This document shows, piece by piece, positions 6,674-15,170 of a DNA stretch of 49,628 nucleotides (the first letter of the stretch is position 1; the number at the start of each line of letters is the position of its first letter). The translations under genes were made by a program, and so were the position numbers. The notes under the pieces were generated by a model. It made no database searches and was not told where the DNA came from. It was given only the letters and a program-made list of their open reading frames with translations. Source of the DNA: a virus; IMG/VR virus record IMGVR_UViG_3300037487_003269, positions 1-49,628 of that record; one strand, given 5' to 3'.

Positions 6674-7003
6674 GTGCTAGAAGCCGATTTCCAACGGACT
6701 GTCTTAGAGTTTTTGCGCAAAAATCACATTGAGCATTGGCGTATGCCGATTGGTCCCGTCCTGAAAAAGGGCGGCACCTGGGCCTCCAACCCACTGAAGG
6801 GCTTTCCCGACATTGCGGGAGTCCTGCAAAAAAAACATCCGGGCAAGTTCTGGGTGCTGGAGCTTAAGACGGCGACGGGTCGGCTATCGGTCGAGCAATC
6901 GGCATGGCTTGTGCGCCTAAAATCGGCCGGGGCCGAGGCTGCTGTGGTCACCAATCTGGTCGAGGTCGCCAAGTTCTTCCGGGCTCTCGGTGAGATTGAA
7001 TGA
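6674..7003 (+). CDS. VRR-NUC domain nuclease
   Basis: A 109-residue protein that is a single VRR-NUC domain (PD-(D/E)xK superfamily). The residues seen are GFPDIAGV (Asp 46), VLELKTATGRLS (Glu 63 and Lys 65) and the following Gln 75 (VEQSAWL), the standard order of active-site residues. Phage stand-alone VRR-NUC proteins are thought to cleave branched DNA such as Holliday junctions during replication or before packaging. It starts at a GTG with GGGGA upstream and overlaps the next small gene by ATGA. Confidence 0.88.
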   Translation: MLEADFQRTVLEFLRKNHIEHWRMPIGPVLKKGGTWASNPLKGFPDIAGVLQKKHPGKFWVLELKTATGRLSVEQSAWLVRLKSAGAEAAVVTNLVEVAKFFRALGEIE

Positions 7004-7161
7004 GGCGGGCCGGTTACTATATCGCACTCTTTTTAAAACTAATCCTAGTTTACCTGTGGATTGTGCTCACGGCTCCCGTCACTGCCATTGGCATATGCCG
7101 CCAGCTTTACCGGCGCCATAAAGCTGACAACATTATTTTTGTCAACTTCCGCAAGCCTTGA
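7000..7161 (+). CDS. 53-residue single-TM protein
   Basis: ATG overlaps the nuclease stop (ATGA). The product starts with basic residues (MRRAGYY), has one transmembrane segment (about residues 8-31) and a basic tail (RQLYRRHKADN). Unknown function. It is coupled to the nuclease gene upstream and followed about 50 bases later by SSB. Confidence 0.55.
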   Translation: MRRAGYYIALFLKLILVYLWIVLTAPVTAIGICRQLYRRHKADNIIFVNFRKP

Positions 7162-7212
7162 ACCAACAGGCGAAACCAGTTAGGCTCTCACATAACCATA
7201 AACGAGGACAAC

Positions 7213-7545
7213 ATGAACAAAGTCATGCTGATGGGCCGACTGGCCTACGATGTCGATTTGAAAAAAACACAGTCTGGTTTATCAGTTGCCAACATGAAGC
7301 TAGTCACTAATGAGCGGGTTGACCACAAGACCACGACCGAAACCAAGACCCACTCGGAATGGCACAATATGGTGGCTTGGGGTGTAACGGCTGATACCTG
7401 TGCAAATTATCTTAAGAAGGGCTCCCTCGTCTTTGTCGAAGGCAAGATTCGCAGTGAGCAGTACGAGAAGGACGGCGCGAAGGTGAAGACCACCAAGATC
7501 GTGGTTGATAACATTAAGTTTTTGCAAAGCGAGTCGTCGTTCTAA
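7213..7545 (+). CDS. ssb: single-stranded DNA-binding protein
   Basis: A 110-residue protein with the SSB OB-fold: MNKVMLMGRLAYDVDLK at the N-terminus, a WHNMVAWG strand near residue 51, and LKKGSLVFVEGKIRSEQYEKDG (about 71-92). It is short: the long Gly/Gln-rich linker and acidic DDIPF-type tail of cellular SSB are missing, and it ends SESSF, keeping only a terminal Phe. It coats single-stranded DNA during phage replication and recombination. The leader GAGGACAAC before ATG is a good ribosome-binding site. Confidence 0.92.
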   Translation: MNKVMLMGRLAYDVDLKKTQSGLSVANMKLVTNERVDHKTTTETKTHSEWHNMVAWGVTADTCANYLKKGSLVFVEGKIRSEQYEKDGAKVKTTKIVVDNIKFLQSESSF

Positions 7546-7558
7546 CTTGGAGATAACC

Positions 7559-7840
7559 ATGCTGGCTGGAATCTTCATTGTTGTGGCGGGCTACCGCCGG
7601 CCGCAAAGAATCATCGTGCGTAAAGTTGGCGACAGCTACACGTTCACCTGGACCGACAGCCGGGGCATTAACCGGGTCTTTGAAAGCGACCTGATTGGCT
7701 TTGGTGTCTCGGTTTTTAAAGAACGCGGCGGCGGACAGCGGCGCTTTACGATCAAGGGCCGTTGGGACGAAGTTTTTTACCGCGATCATAGTGGCCAGAT
7801 TCACGAAGTAAAAATACATGAAGACCAAGAAATCGACTGA
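7559..7840 (+). CDS. hypothetical protein, 93 aa
   Basis: A basic, beta-rich small protein (RRPQRIIVRKVGDSYTFTW near residues 12-30) with no recognised family. The ATG at 7559 has GGAG six bases upstream, and was chosen over a start inside the ssb gene. It overlaps the next gene by 23 bases. Confidence 0.6.
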   Translation: MLAGIFIVVAGYRRPQRIIVRKVGDSYTFTWTDSRGINRVFESDLIGFGVSVFKERGGGQRRFTIKGRWDEVFYRDHSGQIHEVKIHEDQEID

Positions 7841-8291
7841 TAAGCTTCAGGCACGGATTGAAAAGGCCCAGCTAGCCTTTGAGCTGGACGTTGTTGATAA
7901 ACAAATTCTTAAGCTTAAGTCTCTCGATCCTCGTCTTGATATCCGCACCATCGCTAAGAAGGTTGGTATGCACTATGCAACGATCAGCAAGCGCATGGAC
8001 AAGCCGGCGTTTAAGCGGGCCTGGGACGCCGTCAACGAGTCCACCATGGAGATCATGGAACGCAATGCCAAGAAAGCCGCCTACGCCCTCGGCAAACTGA
8101 TTGACGAAGACGACAAGAAGATAAAGCTCGAAGCCATCAAGCTGTCGCTAAGCCCCATCCTAAACAGCCATAGCCATCAGGTCTCCGTATCACAGGAGGT
8201 TGTTTACAAGACGACCGTCCAAGCCGACAGCTCTTTACTCCAAACAGTAATAGACGGCGAAGTGATCGAGAAAAATGACCGGGGTGACTAG
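7818..8291 (+). CDS. probable terminase small subunit
   Basis: A 157-residue protein with a Lys-rich N-terminus. It has a helix-turn-helix (DIRTIAKKVGMHYATISKRM, about residues 41-60), then long helices (MERNAKKAAYALGKLIDED and KIKLEAIKLSLSPILN), and a variable C-terminal tail. This order (HTH, then repeated A-K-L helices) fits phBC6A51-like small terminases, which recognise the packaging site and oligomerise. The large subunit begins about 1.9 kb downstream, with several other genes in between, which is unusual and lowers confidence. A plain regulatory HTH protein is the alternative. Confidence 0.6.
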   Translation: MKTKKSTDKLQARIEKAQLAFELDVVDKQILKLKSLDPRLDIRTIAKKVGMHYATISKRMDKPAFKRAWDAVNESTMEIMERNAKKAAYALGKLIDEDDKKIKLEAIKLSLSPILNSHSHQVSVSQEVVYKTTVQADSSLLQTVIDGEVIEKNDRGD

Positions 8292-8305
8292 AATCCGTCC
8301 CTGCA

Positions 8306-8336
8306 TCCTGTTCTAATAGAAGAAAAAGAAACAGGA
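8306..8336 (+). promoter_or_regulatory. stem that could mask a ribosome-binding site
   Basis: TCCTGTT (8306-8312) is complementary to AACAGGA (8330-8336), and the latter overlaps the AGGAG ribosome-binding site of the gene at 8346. The stem could reduce initiation; this is inference from complementarity only. Confidence 0.3.
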
Positions 8337-8345
8337 GCGCATACG

Positions 8346-8552
8346 ATGGCGGTCGTGAACGACATCGAAGTTTTGCAGGTGCGGCATGGAGATAAAATAT
8401 TACTGCGCCCGAAAAACAATATGTCGGACGCGGAAATTCATGCCCTATGCGATCAACTCAGAGCTTGGCTCGACTACCGGCGTATGCGCGTCGACGTTTC
8501 TATTATGCCAACTGACGTCGACATCATCGTCATTAGGGAGTCAAAGACATGA
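8346..8552 (+). CDS. hypothetical protein, 68 aa
   Basis: A small alpha/beta protein (HGDKILLRPKNNMSDAEIHALCDQLRAWL, split here as strand then helix) of a kind frequent in phages and of unknown role. The start has AGGAGCG upstream; the stop overlaps the next gene by ATGA. Confidence 0.65.
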   Translation: MAVVNDIEVLQVRHGDKILLRPKNNMSDAEIHALCDQLRAWLDYRRMRVDVSIMPTDVDIIVIRESKT

Positions 8553-8719
8553 AAGATTTTCTGCCGTGCTTCTGCGGCTGCGACGCCGAGCTTCAGTTTA
8601 ACGGCGGCTGGATTTTTGAGTGCTACGAGTGCGGGCTAAAAAGTCGCCCAGCCTTCACGCCCCAGGCGGCACGTAAGGCCTTTCGCATCCTGCTAGCAAG
8701 CCTGGAGGAAGACGAATGA
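8549..8719 (+). CDS. zinc-ribbon protein, Lar-like
   Basis: A 56-residue protein with Cys pairs CFCGC (residues 7-11) and CYEC (25-28), spaced as in small zinc ribbons, then a helix (FTPQAARKAFRILLASL). The Cys-x2-Cys...Cys-x2-Cys plus helix layout recalls Lar-type restriction-alleviation proteins and many other phage zinc ribbons; the assignment is only to fold. It overlaps both neighbours by ATGA, so it is part of a tightly coupled set. Confidence 0.65.
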   Translation: MKDFLPCFCGCDAELQFNGGWIFECYECGLKSRPAFTPQAARKAFRILLASLEEDE

Positions 8720-9084
8720 AAACTCCGAGAGATGCTGATTATCTAAAATTTGTCCGCACGCACCCGTGCATAGTATCGGGGTCTGAGCACGGAGTGGTGG
8801 CCCATCATCTCAGGTATCACCCCCACGGTGGGGGCATGGGTCTAAAGCCATCGGATTACCGCGTCGTTCCGATCAATCAGTTTTTGCATCGTGAGCTTCA
8901 CGACGTAGGGGAGCGGGCCTTCTGGCAAAAGCATGGGATTTGCCCCGAAATCTACGTGGCCGACATGCTCAAGGACTACTGCGAGCTAAAGTTCATGCTG
9001 CATATCCCGCGCATTCACGACTACGAAACGGCAATCCCGTACATAGCTTCGGTCGAGAAATTTATCGTGGATAATAAAAAGTAG
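8716..9084 (+). CDS. DUF968/Ref-like HNH-fold nuclease
   Basis: A 122-residue protein. The motif AHHLRYHPHGGGMGLKPSDYRVVPI (in parts: HHL, GGGMG, KPSD, VVPI), then FLHRELHDVGERAFW, matches the DUF968/Ref type of beta-beta-alpha-metal nucleases found near phage replication and Nin-region genes. The usual zinc-binding Cys pairs are degenerate: CIVSG replaces CxxC, and NQFLH replaces the usual Cys-containing segment. It may therefore fold without structural zinc. Its role is probably processing of recombination intermediates; the exact substrate is unknown. Confidence 0.7.
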   Translation: MKTPRDADYLKFVRTHPCIVSGSEHGVVAHHLRYHPHGGGMGLKPSDYRVVPINQFLHRELHDVGERAFWQKHGICPEIYVADMLKDYCELKFMLHIPRIHDYETAIPYIASVEKFIVDNKK

Positions 9085-9133
9085 CCTGACTTGAAAAGCC
9101 AGGCCCCTAAGAGGTTTCATGATCTCAGCATGA

Positions 9134-9163
9134 TTACAGGTTACCGGCCTACCGTGATATAAT
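9134..9163 (+). promoter_or_regulatory. extended -10 promoter for the packaging/head operon
   Basis: A perfect TATAAT (9158-9163) is preceded by TGA, giving an extended -10 element. The -35 side is poor (TTACAG, 18 bases upstream), as is usual for this promoter type. It lies in the 142-base gap before the metallophosphoesterase gene and is the best candidate for the start of the structural operon. Confidence 0.5.
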
Positions 9164-9226
9164 CAACCCATCCATACAATCTGACAAAGCAAACAGAAGC
9201 GGGAGCCAATCCCAGAGGGGGCACTT

Positions 9227-9919
9227 GTGCAGCGGGCGCTATTTATCAGCGACACACAAATTCCTTTTGAAGCTGCCGGTGCTCTCTCTTTTGTCAAAGC
9301 AGTGGCCAAAGAATTTAAGATTCCAAAGGACGCCATCTTCCACGTCGGCGACGAAGTCGACCATTATTTTGGTGGTGGCTGGGACAAAGACCCCGACGCC
9401 TCGCACACTCCCAACAGTGAGATTGCCCAGGCTAGAAAACGCCTGCAAGCTTGGTACGCGGCCTTCCCGCAGATGCGCCTAGCGGTGAGTAACCACGGCC
9501 TACGCTGGGCCAGAAAAGCCAGCGCTGCCGGTATCCCCAGTCAGATGATGCGGGCTTACCAAGAGATTCTGGGAGCTCCAAAGTCGTGGGTATGGCGTGA
9601 CCACTGGGACATAAAGATGGCACGCCAGCGCGTTCACCTCTTTCACGGCATGGGCTACAGCGGACAGACGGCCTACCGGCAAGCCTGCGTCGACAAGGGC
9701 GTCTCGGTGGTCTTTGGGCACCTTCACGCCACGGCCGGTATTGCTCACGTTGTCACGGATCACGGCACACGCTGGGGCATGGCCGTTGGCTGTCTGATTG
9801 ACCAAAAGGCCTACGCCTACGCTTACGGTAAACACTCAAAATTCAAACCGTGGCTAGGGGTCGGCGTCGTGGTGGACGGCGGTGTCACCCCGTTACTCAT
9901 TCCCTACGAGAGGTTTTAG
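9227..9919 (+). CDS. calcineurin-like metallophosphoesterase
   Basis: A 230-residue protein with the metallophosphoesterase motifs in order: SDTQIP (Asp 9, with Gln 11 in place of the usual His), HVGDEVDH (Asp 42), SNHG (Asn 89-His 90), FHG (His 140) and FGHLHAT (His 165, His 167). These bind two metal ions. The substrate is unknown; in a packaging operon, a DNA end or nucleotide phosphodiester is possible. It starts at GTG 9227 with a GAGGGGG ribosome-binding site and touches the next gene without a gap. Confidence 0.85.
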   Translation: MQRALFISDTQIPFEAAGALSFVKAVAKEFKIPKDAIFHVGDEVDHYFGGGWDKDPDASHTPNSEIAQARKRLQAWYAAFPQMRLAVSNHGLRWARKASAAGIPSQMMRAYQEILGAPKSWVWRDHWDIKMARQRVHLFHGMGYSGQTAYRQACVDKGVSVVFGHLHATAGIAHVVTDHGTRWGMAVGCLIDQKAYAYAYGKHSKFKPWLGVGVVVDGGVTPLLIPYERF

Positions 9920-10222
9920 ATGAGCTGGAAACTGAGTGACATACCAAATTCAATCTACGTCAACGGCTCCCTCTGGGAGATTTTTTTCGTGCGAGGGATT
10001 GCCGGAGAGCCCGACGCGGCGGGGCAGTGCGACGGCGACGAGAAGGAAATCTTGGTGGATTCGGGTCTATCGAAAAGAGAGAAGGCCAAGACCTTAATTC
10101 ATGAAATCCTCCACGCTTTCGAATATGAGTATAATATCAAGATACCGCACAAGCTCATCTATCAACTGGAGGAGCCGATCTACCGTTTCCTAATGGATAA
10201 CTGGAGGTACATCGGCAAGTGA
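9920..10222 (+). CDS. HExxH zincin-like protein
   Basis: A 100-residue protein with TLIHEILHAFEYEY (about residues 53-66), the HExxH zinc-protease signature, preceded by a beta strand (KEILVDSGLS). The size and the E-x-x-H-A pattern resemble minimal SprT/IrrE-type domains. It directly follows the phosphoesterase and precedes the large terminase in the same operon. It may process a virion or host protein; no substrate can be named. Confidence 0.7.
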   Translation: MSWKLSDIPNSIYVNGSLWEIFFVRGIAGEPDAAGQCDGDEKEILVDSGLSKREKAKTLIHEILHAFEYEYNIKIPHKLIYQLEEPIYRFLMDNWRYIGK

Positions 10223-10228
10223 CCAACT

Positions 10229-11584
10229 ATGGCCGTTCACATCATAGACCCACCAAAGCCCCACGGAAAAAAGCAGGCGCTTATTATGCAGGCGTTTTTG
10301 CATCCTGGGGTCGAGGAAATCTATGTGGCGTGCGGCACCAAGTGGGGCAAGACCATCAGCGCCTCGACGGCCATTGTCGCGGGCATGGTGGCTAAACCAC
10401 GTTCTGTGTTCCGCTGGGTCGCTCCGATCTACACTCAGTCAAAGATCGGTCTGGCCTACTGCAAGACGATTCTGCCGCCACCACCCCATGTCTCGCTGAA
10501 TCTTTCCGAGATGGAAATTAAGCTCCCATCAACTAACGCCATGATCCAGTTTTACCACGCCCAAAACCCTGTATCCCTAGAAGGCTACGGTATTAACGGT
10601 TACGTTTTCGATGAATCCGCAAAGATCAAAGAAGACGCCTACGCCTCGGCCAAGACCACTGTGACCGTGACCAAGGGTACGATGATGTTTGTGTCGACCC
10701 CTTACGGAAAGAATTGGTTTTACAGAAAGTGCATGGACGCAGCCGACGAGATGGCGCGGGCTAAGTACGAAGGCAGGATCCCAAAGCAGATTTTTATCAC
10801 TGCCCCAACTGCCGATAATCCGCACGTACCAAGGGAGTCCATCGAAGCCGCCCGCAAAGCCTTGGCTCCCAGGCTTTTTCGGCAGTTTTTTGAGGCTTCT
10901 TTTGAGGACGAAGGCTCAGTATTCACTAGCTACAGGCAATGTGTTTACACGCCCGAGCTTGACCTGTACGGGGACGATCAGGCATGGTTTGATGATAGTT
11001 CAAAAAAATCCACCGTGGTGATCGGGGCCGACTGGGCCAAGACGCTAGACTACTGCGTCTTCATTGCAGTCGATCTTGAAACGAGGAAGATTGTCGGCTT
11101 TCAACGCTTTCACAAGCAGCCGTATACCGAAGCCATCCGCCGGCTGGTTCTTTTCTCGCGCAAGTTTGGCGGCTGTGACGCCGTTTATCACGACAAGACC
11201 GGCGTCGGCATGGCCATAGATGACCAGCTAGCCTACACCGATCTAAACTACCGGGGGATTACCTTTACTAATGCTTCGAAAGCCGAGATGGTAAATCGAC
11301 TCATCACAGCCTTTGAGCAAAGGTCTATTCTCATACCAGCATGGCCCACGCTTTTGTCTGAGTTAGAAGGCTTTGAGGTTCATTCGAGTGAGATTGGAAC
11401 ACTCAGGTATGCCGCCTCGGGCAACGGTCACGACGATGCCGTGTGCGCCCTCCTTCTTGCTCACTCCGCGCTAATGGATTACGCTGAGAGGCAAAATGAT
11501 CTCCAATTTTTAGAAGACATAAAGCCTCAAGCTCTCTCGGAGCTGGAGACACTATACCAAAGGCTCTCGGATGACGACGACTGA
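10229..11584 (+). CDS. terminase large subunit
   Basis: A 451-residue packaging motor. In the ATPase domain, Walker A is CGTKWGKT (35-42), Walker B is GYVFDES (124-130) with the catalytic Glu following Asp, and the coupling motif is STPYGKN (156-162). The RNase-H-like nuclease has Asp 268 (VIGADWAKT), Asp 322 (YHDKTGVG) and HDD (401-403). The size is normal. It cuts concatemeric DNA and drives it through the portal. Its end overlaps the portal gene by 14 bases. The ribosome-binding site is weak, suggesting coupling to the upstream gene. Confidence 0.95.
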   Translation: MAVHIIDPPKPHGKKQALIMQAFLHPGVEEIYVACGTKWGKTISASTAIVAGMVAKPRSVFRWVAPIYTQSKIGLAYCKTILPPPPHVSLNLSEMEIKLPSTNAMIQFYHAQNPVSLEGYGINGYVFDESAKIKEDAYASAKTTVTVTKGTMMFVSTPYGKNWFYRKCMDAADEMARAKYEGRIPKQIFITAPTADNPHVPRESIEAARKALAPRLFRQFFEASFEDEGSVFTSYRQCVYTPELDLYGDDQAWFDDSSKKSTVVIGADWAKTLDYCVFIAVDLETRKIVGFQRFHKQPYTEAIRRLVLFSRKFGGCDAVYHDKTGVGMAIDDQLAYTDLNYRGITFTNASKAEMVNRLITAFEQRSILIPAWPTLLSELEGFEVHSSEIGTLRYAASGNGHDDAVCALLLAHSALMDYAERQNDLQFLEDIKPQALSELETLYQRLSDDDD

Positions 11585-13901
11585 CGAGTCAGATTACACA
11601 GCATATCTTGAAGAGAAGTCTCTCGCTCAGGACATTGTTAGCGATACGTCTGCCAGCTTTATTGCTCAAGACCCGCGCAATGCCGTCGATATGATGTCTC
11701 TTAAGAACCTGTTTTTTTCTGAGGACTGGGTCTTTATCGTCTGTGACCGGATCGCCTCGAAGATCAGCAGTCAGTGGCTTCGGGTGATGAAAGAGGAAGT
11801 GGTAGACGGCAAGAAAACTGTCTCGCCTGCCGAGGGTCATGCTGTACAGAAAATTTTTGAGACTCCCAACGAAGACCAAGATTACCACTCTTGGATGTAC
11901 GCCCTTGTGGTCGATGAATGCTTGATGGGCAACGCCATGGTCTGGCGGGCCGAGAAGACCGGCCAGCTCGTATTGCTCCCCTCTGAGTCAACCCACATTG
12001 ACGTGGGCCAAGACGGGTCAATTAAAAGTTACCGCGTCTATTACCAGCAAGACCTGACTAAACGGGTACTGAAGTTTGACCCCGAAGAAGTCTGTCATAT
12101 TCGCCGGCCTAACCCGACGAGTAGACTGCACGGCCTAAGCCCATTCATCCCAGGCCGCAAAGCCGTGAACTTCAACAAGTACACGACTGAGTACCTAAAT
12201 AATTTTTACCTAAAAGGCGCAATGCCGGGTCTCATTTTAGAGATGACCGACGTGGCGAACGAGAAGCAGGCTATCAGGCTACTGCGATCGTTTGAAAATG
12301 CGTATACAGGACGGGCCAATCAACGTAAGACGCTCATCACTCCCAAGGGCGTCACCGTACAGACTCTCAACCAATCCCTAGCCGACCAACAGCTTATTGA
12401 GTACGTCCGCGCCAACCGCGAGACCATCATGAACCTGCTTCAGATCCCCAAGCATGAGCTGGGACTGGCAGAGTCGGGAAGCCTCGGCAGTGAAGAGTAC
12501 AAGACCGCTCTCAAGAATTTCTGGTCGGGTCAACTGCGCTCGATCATGCGCCGCATCTCGGGATCTCTGACCAAGTTTTTTGCTAAAGAACTCGGCGAAG
12601 GCTATTTCCTAGAGTTCGATCTAGCCGACGTTGATGTTCTGCAAGAAGACCAGGAGCAGAAAGCCGCCCTAGCGGAACGCCTACTAGCGACCCACACAGT
12701 CAACGAAATCCGGGGCAAGCTCTATGACCTAGACCCCGTCGAAAACGGCGACACCGTGCGCGGTACAGCTCCCCAGATGCCAAGCTTTGCGCCGCCTCCC
12801 CAGGCCCAGCTCAGTCTAGACCAAGCTCTAGGCGTCGTTCATGACGTGGAGAAGGGCATCATTAAGCGGGAAAGCGCCGCAGCGATGCTGGCTAGTCTCT
12901 TTGGAATGAGCGAAGAAGTCATAGCCCAAATGCTAGGAAGCGCACAGACTTCTAATAATTCAGAAGTGAAAGCAACAAACTTGGAGAACTTTACTCTTTT
13001 ATCGAAATCGGTGGGGAGTTGGTTTGAAGAGACCGATAATGAGATAGCAAACACCACTCAGTCAACCATGCCATTAATGATGAAGCGGCTGTTTAGTCTC
13101 TTTGCTGGGCAAGTCGATGCTGGCGTTAGGGTGCTTCTTGGCACCGATAAGGCAACGAAAGAGCTACCACCGCCTAAGACTCTAAGAAAACGTATCAGGC
13201 AAGCTCTCGGTGATCTTGAAGATCAATATATGAATGGACTATTCCCCGAGCTTGAGTCGTCTATCAACGTCGGCTATGACTCGACCGTGGCCGTCTCGTT
13301 CAATCAGGAAGACGCCGACAAGCTGGCAGCTATCAAGGCTAAGAACGAAGCCAAGCGCCGCGTACTACTGGAAGACCGTGGCCTGACTAGCTTTGCTTAT
13401 ATGTCTGATACGACGACCGAGCAGATGATGCAGATCATTGAGAACGGCGTAAAAGAAAAGCTGACTGTTGAGCAGATCGCCCGCTCGATTGCTACCGATG
13501 ACCGGTTCTCTAATATCGAGAATCTGACTAAAAGAGCGATGGTGATTGCCCGCACCGAGATCATGACGGCGGCCAGTGTGGGCCAAGCGCAAGCCATGAA
13601 GGACTCCGAGAAGGTACTTGGTCCCCTTCTTAAGATGTGGGTCAATGCTGGAGACGAGAGAGTCCGGGGGCCAGGCGGCATTTACCCAAACTCTGACTAT
13701 GACCACAGGCGTCTCCAAGGCGAAGTGGTGCCGTCGAATAAAAAGTTTTCTAACGGCCTGATGTACCCAAGAGATCCTAGCGGGGATCCAGGTGACGTTA
13801 TCCAGTGCCGTTGCCGCGTCGTGGCAGTGAGCAAGGAAGACGCCGAGGCTATGGGGTTTGGGAAGTTAGACCGAGAAGCTACAGCAGGGGGTGGGTTATG
13901 A
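11571..13901 (+). CDS. portal protein fused to MuF-type minor head protein
   Basis: A 776-residue protein. Residues about 20-420 read as an HK97-type portal (SEDWVFIVCDRIA, then a clip/stem region with IPKHELGLAESGSLGSEE). Residues about 420-560 are a helical linker. The C-terminal part (about 600-776) has the SPP1 gp7/MuF signature: AMVIARTEIMTA, then RRLQGEVVP, and finally PGDVIQCRCRVVAV with the CxC pair. In most phages these are separate genes. The fusion would place about 12 copies of the MuF domain at the portal vertex. The gene overlaps the terminase and the protease (ATGA). Confidence 0.9.
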   Translation: MTTTDESDYTAYLEEKSLAQDIVSDTSASFIAQDPRNAVDMMSLKNLFFSEDWVFIVCDRIASKISSQWLRVMKEEVVDGKKTVSPAEGHAVQKIFETPNEDQDYHSWMYALVVDECLMGNAMVWRAEKTGQLVLLPSESTHIDVGQDGSIKSYRVYYQQDLTKRVLKFDPEEVCHIRRPNPTSRLHGLSPFIPGRKAVNFNKYTTEYLNNFYLKGAMPGLILEMTDVANEKQAIRLLRSFENAYTGRANQRKTLITPKGVTVQTLNQSLADQQLIEYVRANRETIMNLLQIPKHELGLAESGSLGSEEYKTALKNFWSGQLRSIMRRISGSLTKFFAKELGEGYFLEFDLADVDVLQEDQEQKAALAERLLATHTVNEIRGKLYDLDPVENGDTVRGTAPQMPSFAPPPQAQLSLDQALGVVHDVEKGIIKRESAAAMLASLFGMSEEVIAQMLGSAQTSNNSEVKATNLENFTLLSKSVGSWFEETDNEIANTTQSTMPLMMKRLFSLFAGQVDAGVRVLLGTDKATKELPPPKTLRKRIRQALGDLEDQYMNGLFPELESSINVGYDSTVAVSFNQEDADKLAAIKAKNEAKRRVLLEDRGLTSFAYMSDTTTEQMMQIIENGVKEKLTVEQIARSIATDDRFSNIENLTKRAMVIARTEIMTAASVGQAQAMKDSEKVLGPLLKMWVNAGDERVRGPGGIYPNSDYDHRRLQGEVVPSNKKFSNGLMYPRDPSGDPGDVIQCRCRVVAVSKEDAEAMGFGKLDREATAGGGL

Positions 13902-15133
13902 CGCATCATAATAAGGCAATGCTTGGGACATTTAAGGCGGTCGACGGTGGCAAGGGCCTGACTATCGAGGGCTGGGCTAATAAAGCTGTGGTTGACCGTG
14001 GTGGCGACATCATCCCCAAGTCGGCATGGCAGCTCGACAACTTCAAGAAGAACGCCATTATCCTTTGGAATCATGACAAAAGCCGTCCAATTGGTAAGGC
14101 GCAGGTCATCGAAGCCAAGGAGGAAGGCTTATATATCAAGGCTAGGATCAGCTCTAGCGCCGATGCTGAAATCAGTAAAATCCGCGACCTAATAAAAGAG
14201 GGTGTTCTTAATGCTTTCTCGGTTGGTTTTGACCTGATTGATGCTGAGTCGATTGATAAGGGCATCACTGAAATCAAAGCCGCCGAACTCTTTGAAGTCA
14301 GCATTGTAAGTTTACCGATGAATCAGGATTCTCTCTTCGTTGTCTCTAAGTCTTACGACTACGACGAGGTTAAGGCTCAAGTCACCAAGGGGGCAGACGA
14401 TGCACCTGCTAAAGCTCCTGCTGAAGATGCAGAGAAGGCGACTGAAGAGACTAAGGCGGCGGATGAGCCAGCGCCTGAAGGCGAAGCTAACCCTAGCGAT
14501 GAAGCCACTACAGAGAGCCAAGAGGCTGATCCTAGTGAGAAGAAAGAACTAGAGCTAGAGGTCCAGGCTATTAAGCTTCCTAAAGCTCAGTTTCCTACCC
14601 AAGAAGAAGCGACCGCATGGGCCGAGGCTAATGATTGGTCTGTCGGTTTACCATCCGAGGAAGAAGGCTTTTGGGTCTTTAATCAATTGGCACCCGATGA
14701 GTTCGCTTCCCTTCAAGACATTTCACTAGATGACAAAGTTCCAGGAATGGTTGCTGTGGTCGGTCAGTGTATGGACGAGGGAGAGGATAAATCAGCCGGC
14801 GAGACTGCACAGAAGCAACTGCCGACCGTGCCACTGCCCAGCGATGCGCCTGTGGTCGACGTACCAGAAGCCTTAATGCAGGCTCGCCAAACTAACGTCA
14901 TGCTGGGTCAAGTCGTGGGCGAGTTGCAGGCTCTGCGCGAGGCAATCACTGCGCTTGCTAACGCTATGCCGCCCAAGCAAGTGTCACCTCCCGTCGAAGT
15001 CGCTCAGCCCAATCCTGTGCCGCCACCCGTAGCACAGCAAATGAGTCTCGACGACGACCTTGCCAATGACGCCGAAATCGTTAGACAATACGTTCAAGAG
15101 ATAAACAAAACTTTAGCGCGAATCGGGGCGTAG
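13898..15133 (+). CDS. HK97-family prohead protease with C-terminal XkdF-like extension
   Basis: A 411-residue protein. The protease domain (1-150) has His 59 (LWNHD), Ser 108 (AFSVGF) and Glu 133 (LFEVSIVSLPMN), the U35 catalytic set. Then comes an acidic, Ala/Glu/Pro-rich linker (about 160-220). A small domain follows (IKLPKAQFPTQEEATAWAEA at 225-244, to FWVFNQ at 258-263) that resembles the XkdF tail domain. The C-terminus is Pro-rich with a helical stretch. The long tail may serve as scaffold during head assembly. I chose ATG 13898 (ATGA overlap with the portal gene) over the frame-open start at 13805. Confidence 0.88.
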   Translation: MTHHNKAMLGTFKAVDGGKGLTIEGWANKAVVDRGGDIIPKSAWQLDNFKKNAIILWNHDKSRPIGKAQVIEAKEEGLYIKARISSSADAEISKIRDLIKEGVLNAFSVGFDLIDAESIDKGITEIKAAELFEVSIVSLPMNQDSLFVVSKSYDYDEVKAQVTKGADDAPAKAPAEDAEKATEETKAADEPAPEGEANPSDEATTESQEADPSEKKELELEVQAIKLPKAQFPTQEEATAWAEANDWSVGLPSEEEGFWVFNQLAPDEFASLQDISLDDKVPGMVAVVGQCMDEGEDKSAGETAQKQLPTVPLPSDAPVVDVPEALMQARQTNVMLGQVVGELQALREAITALANAMPPKQVSPPVEVAQPNPVPPPVAQQMSLDDDLANDAEIVRQYVQEINKTLARIGA

Positions 15134-15170
15134 GGACGCACCGTTATTAACCATTTAGGAGTTTATTTGT

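Noticed and set aside
6829-6836. Run of eight A residues in the VRR-NUC gene as a frameshift site
   Set aside because: The nuclease frame passes through intact with its conserved motifs on both sides, and no overlapping gene would be reached.
9118-9165. Tiny leader ORFs (MISA, MITGYRPTVI) before the metallophosphoesterase
   Set aside because: They overlap the promoter itself, so would lie upstream of the transcription start; chance frames.
13365-13718. Minus-strand frames of 94-117 codons opposite the portal-MuF gene
   Set aside because: Shadows of the plus-strand codon bias, no ribosome-binding site, and antisense to conserved MuF motifs.
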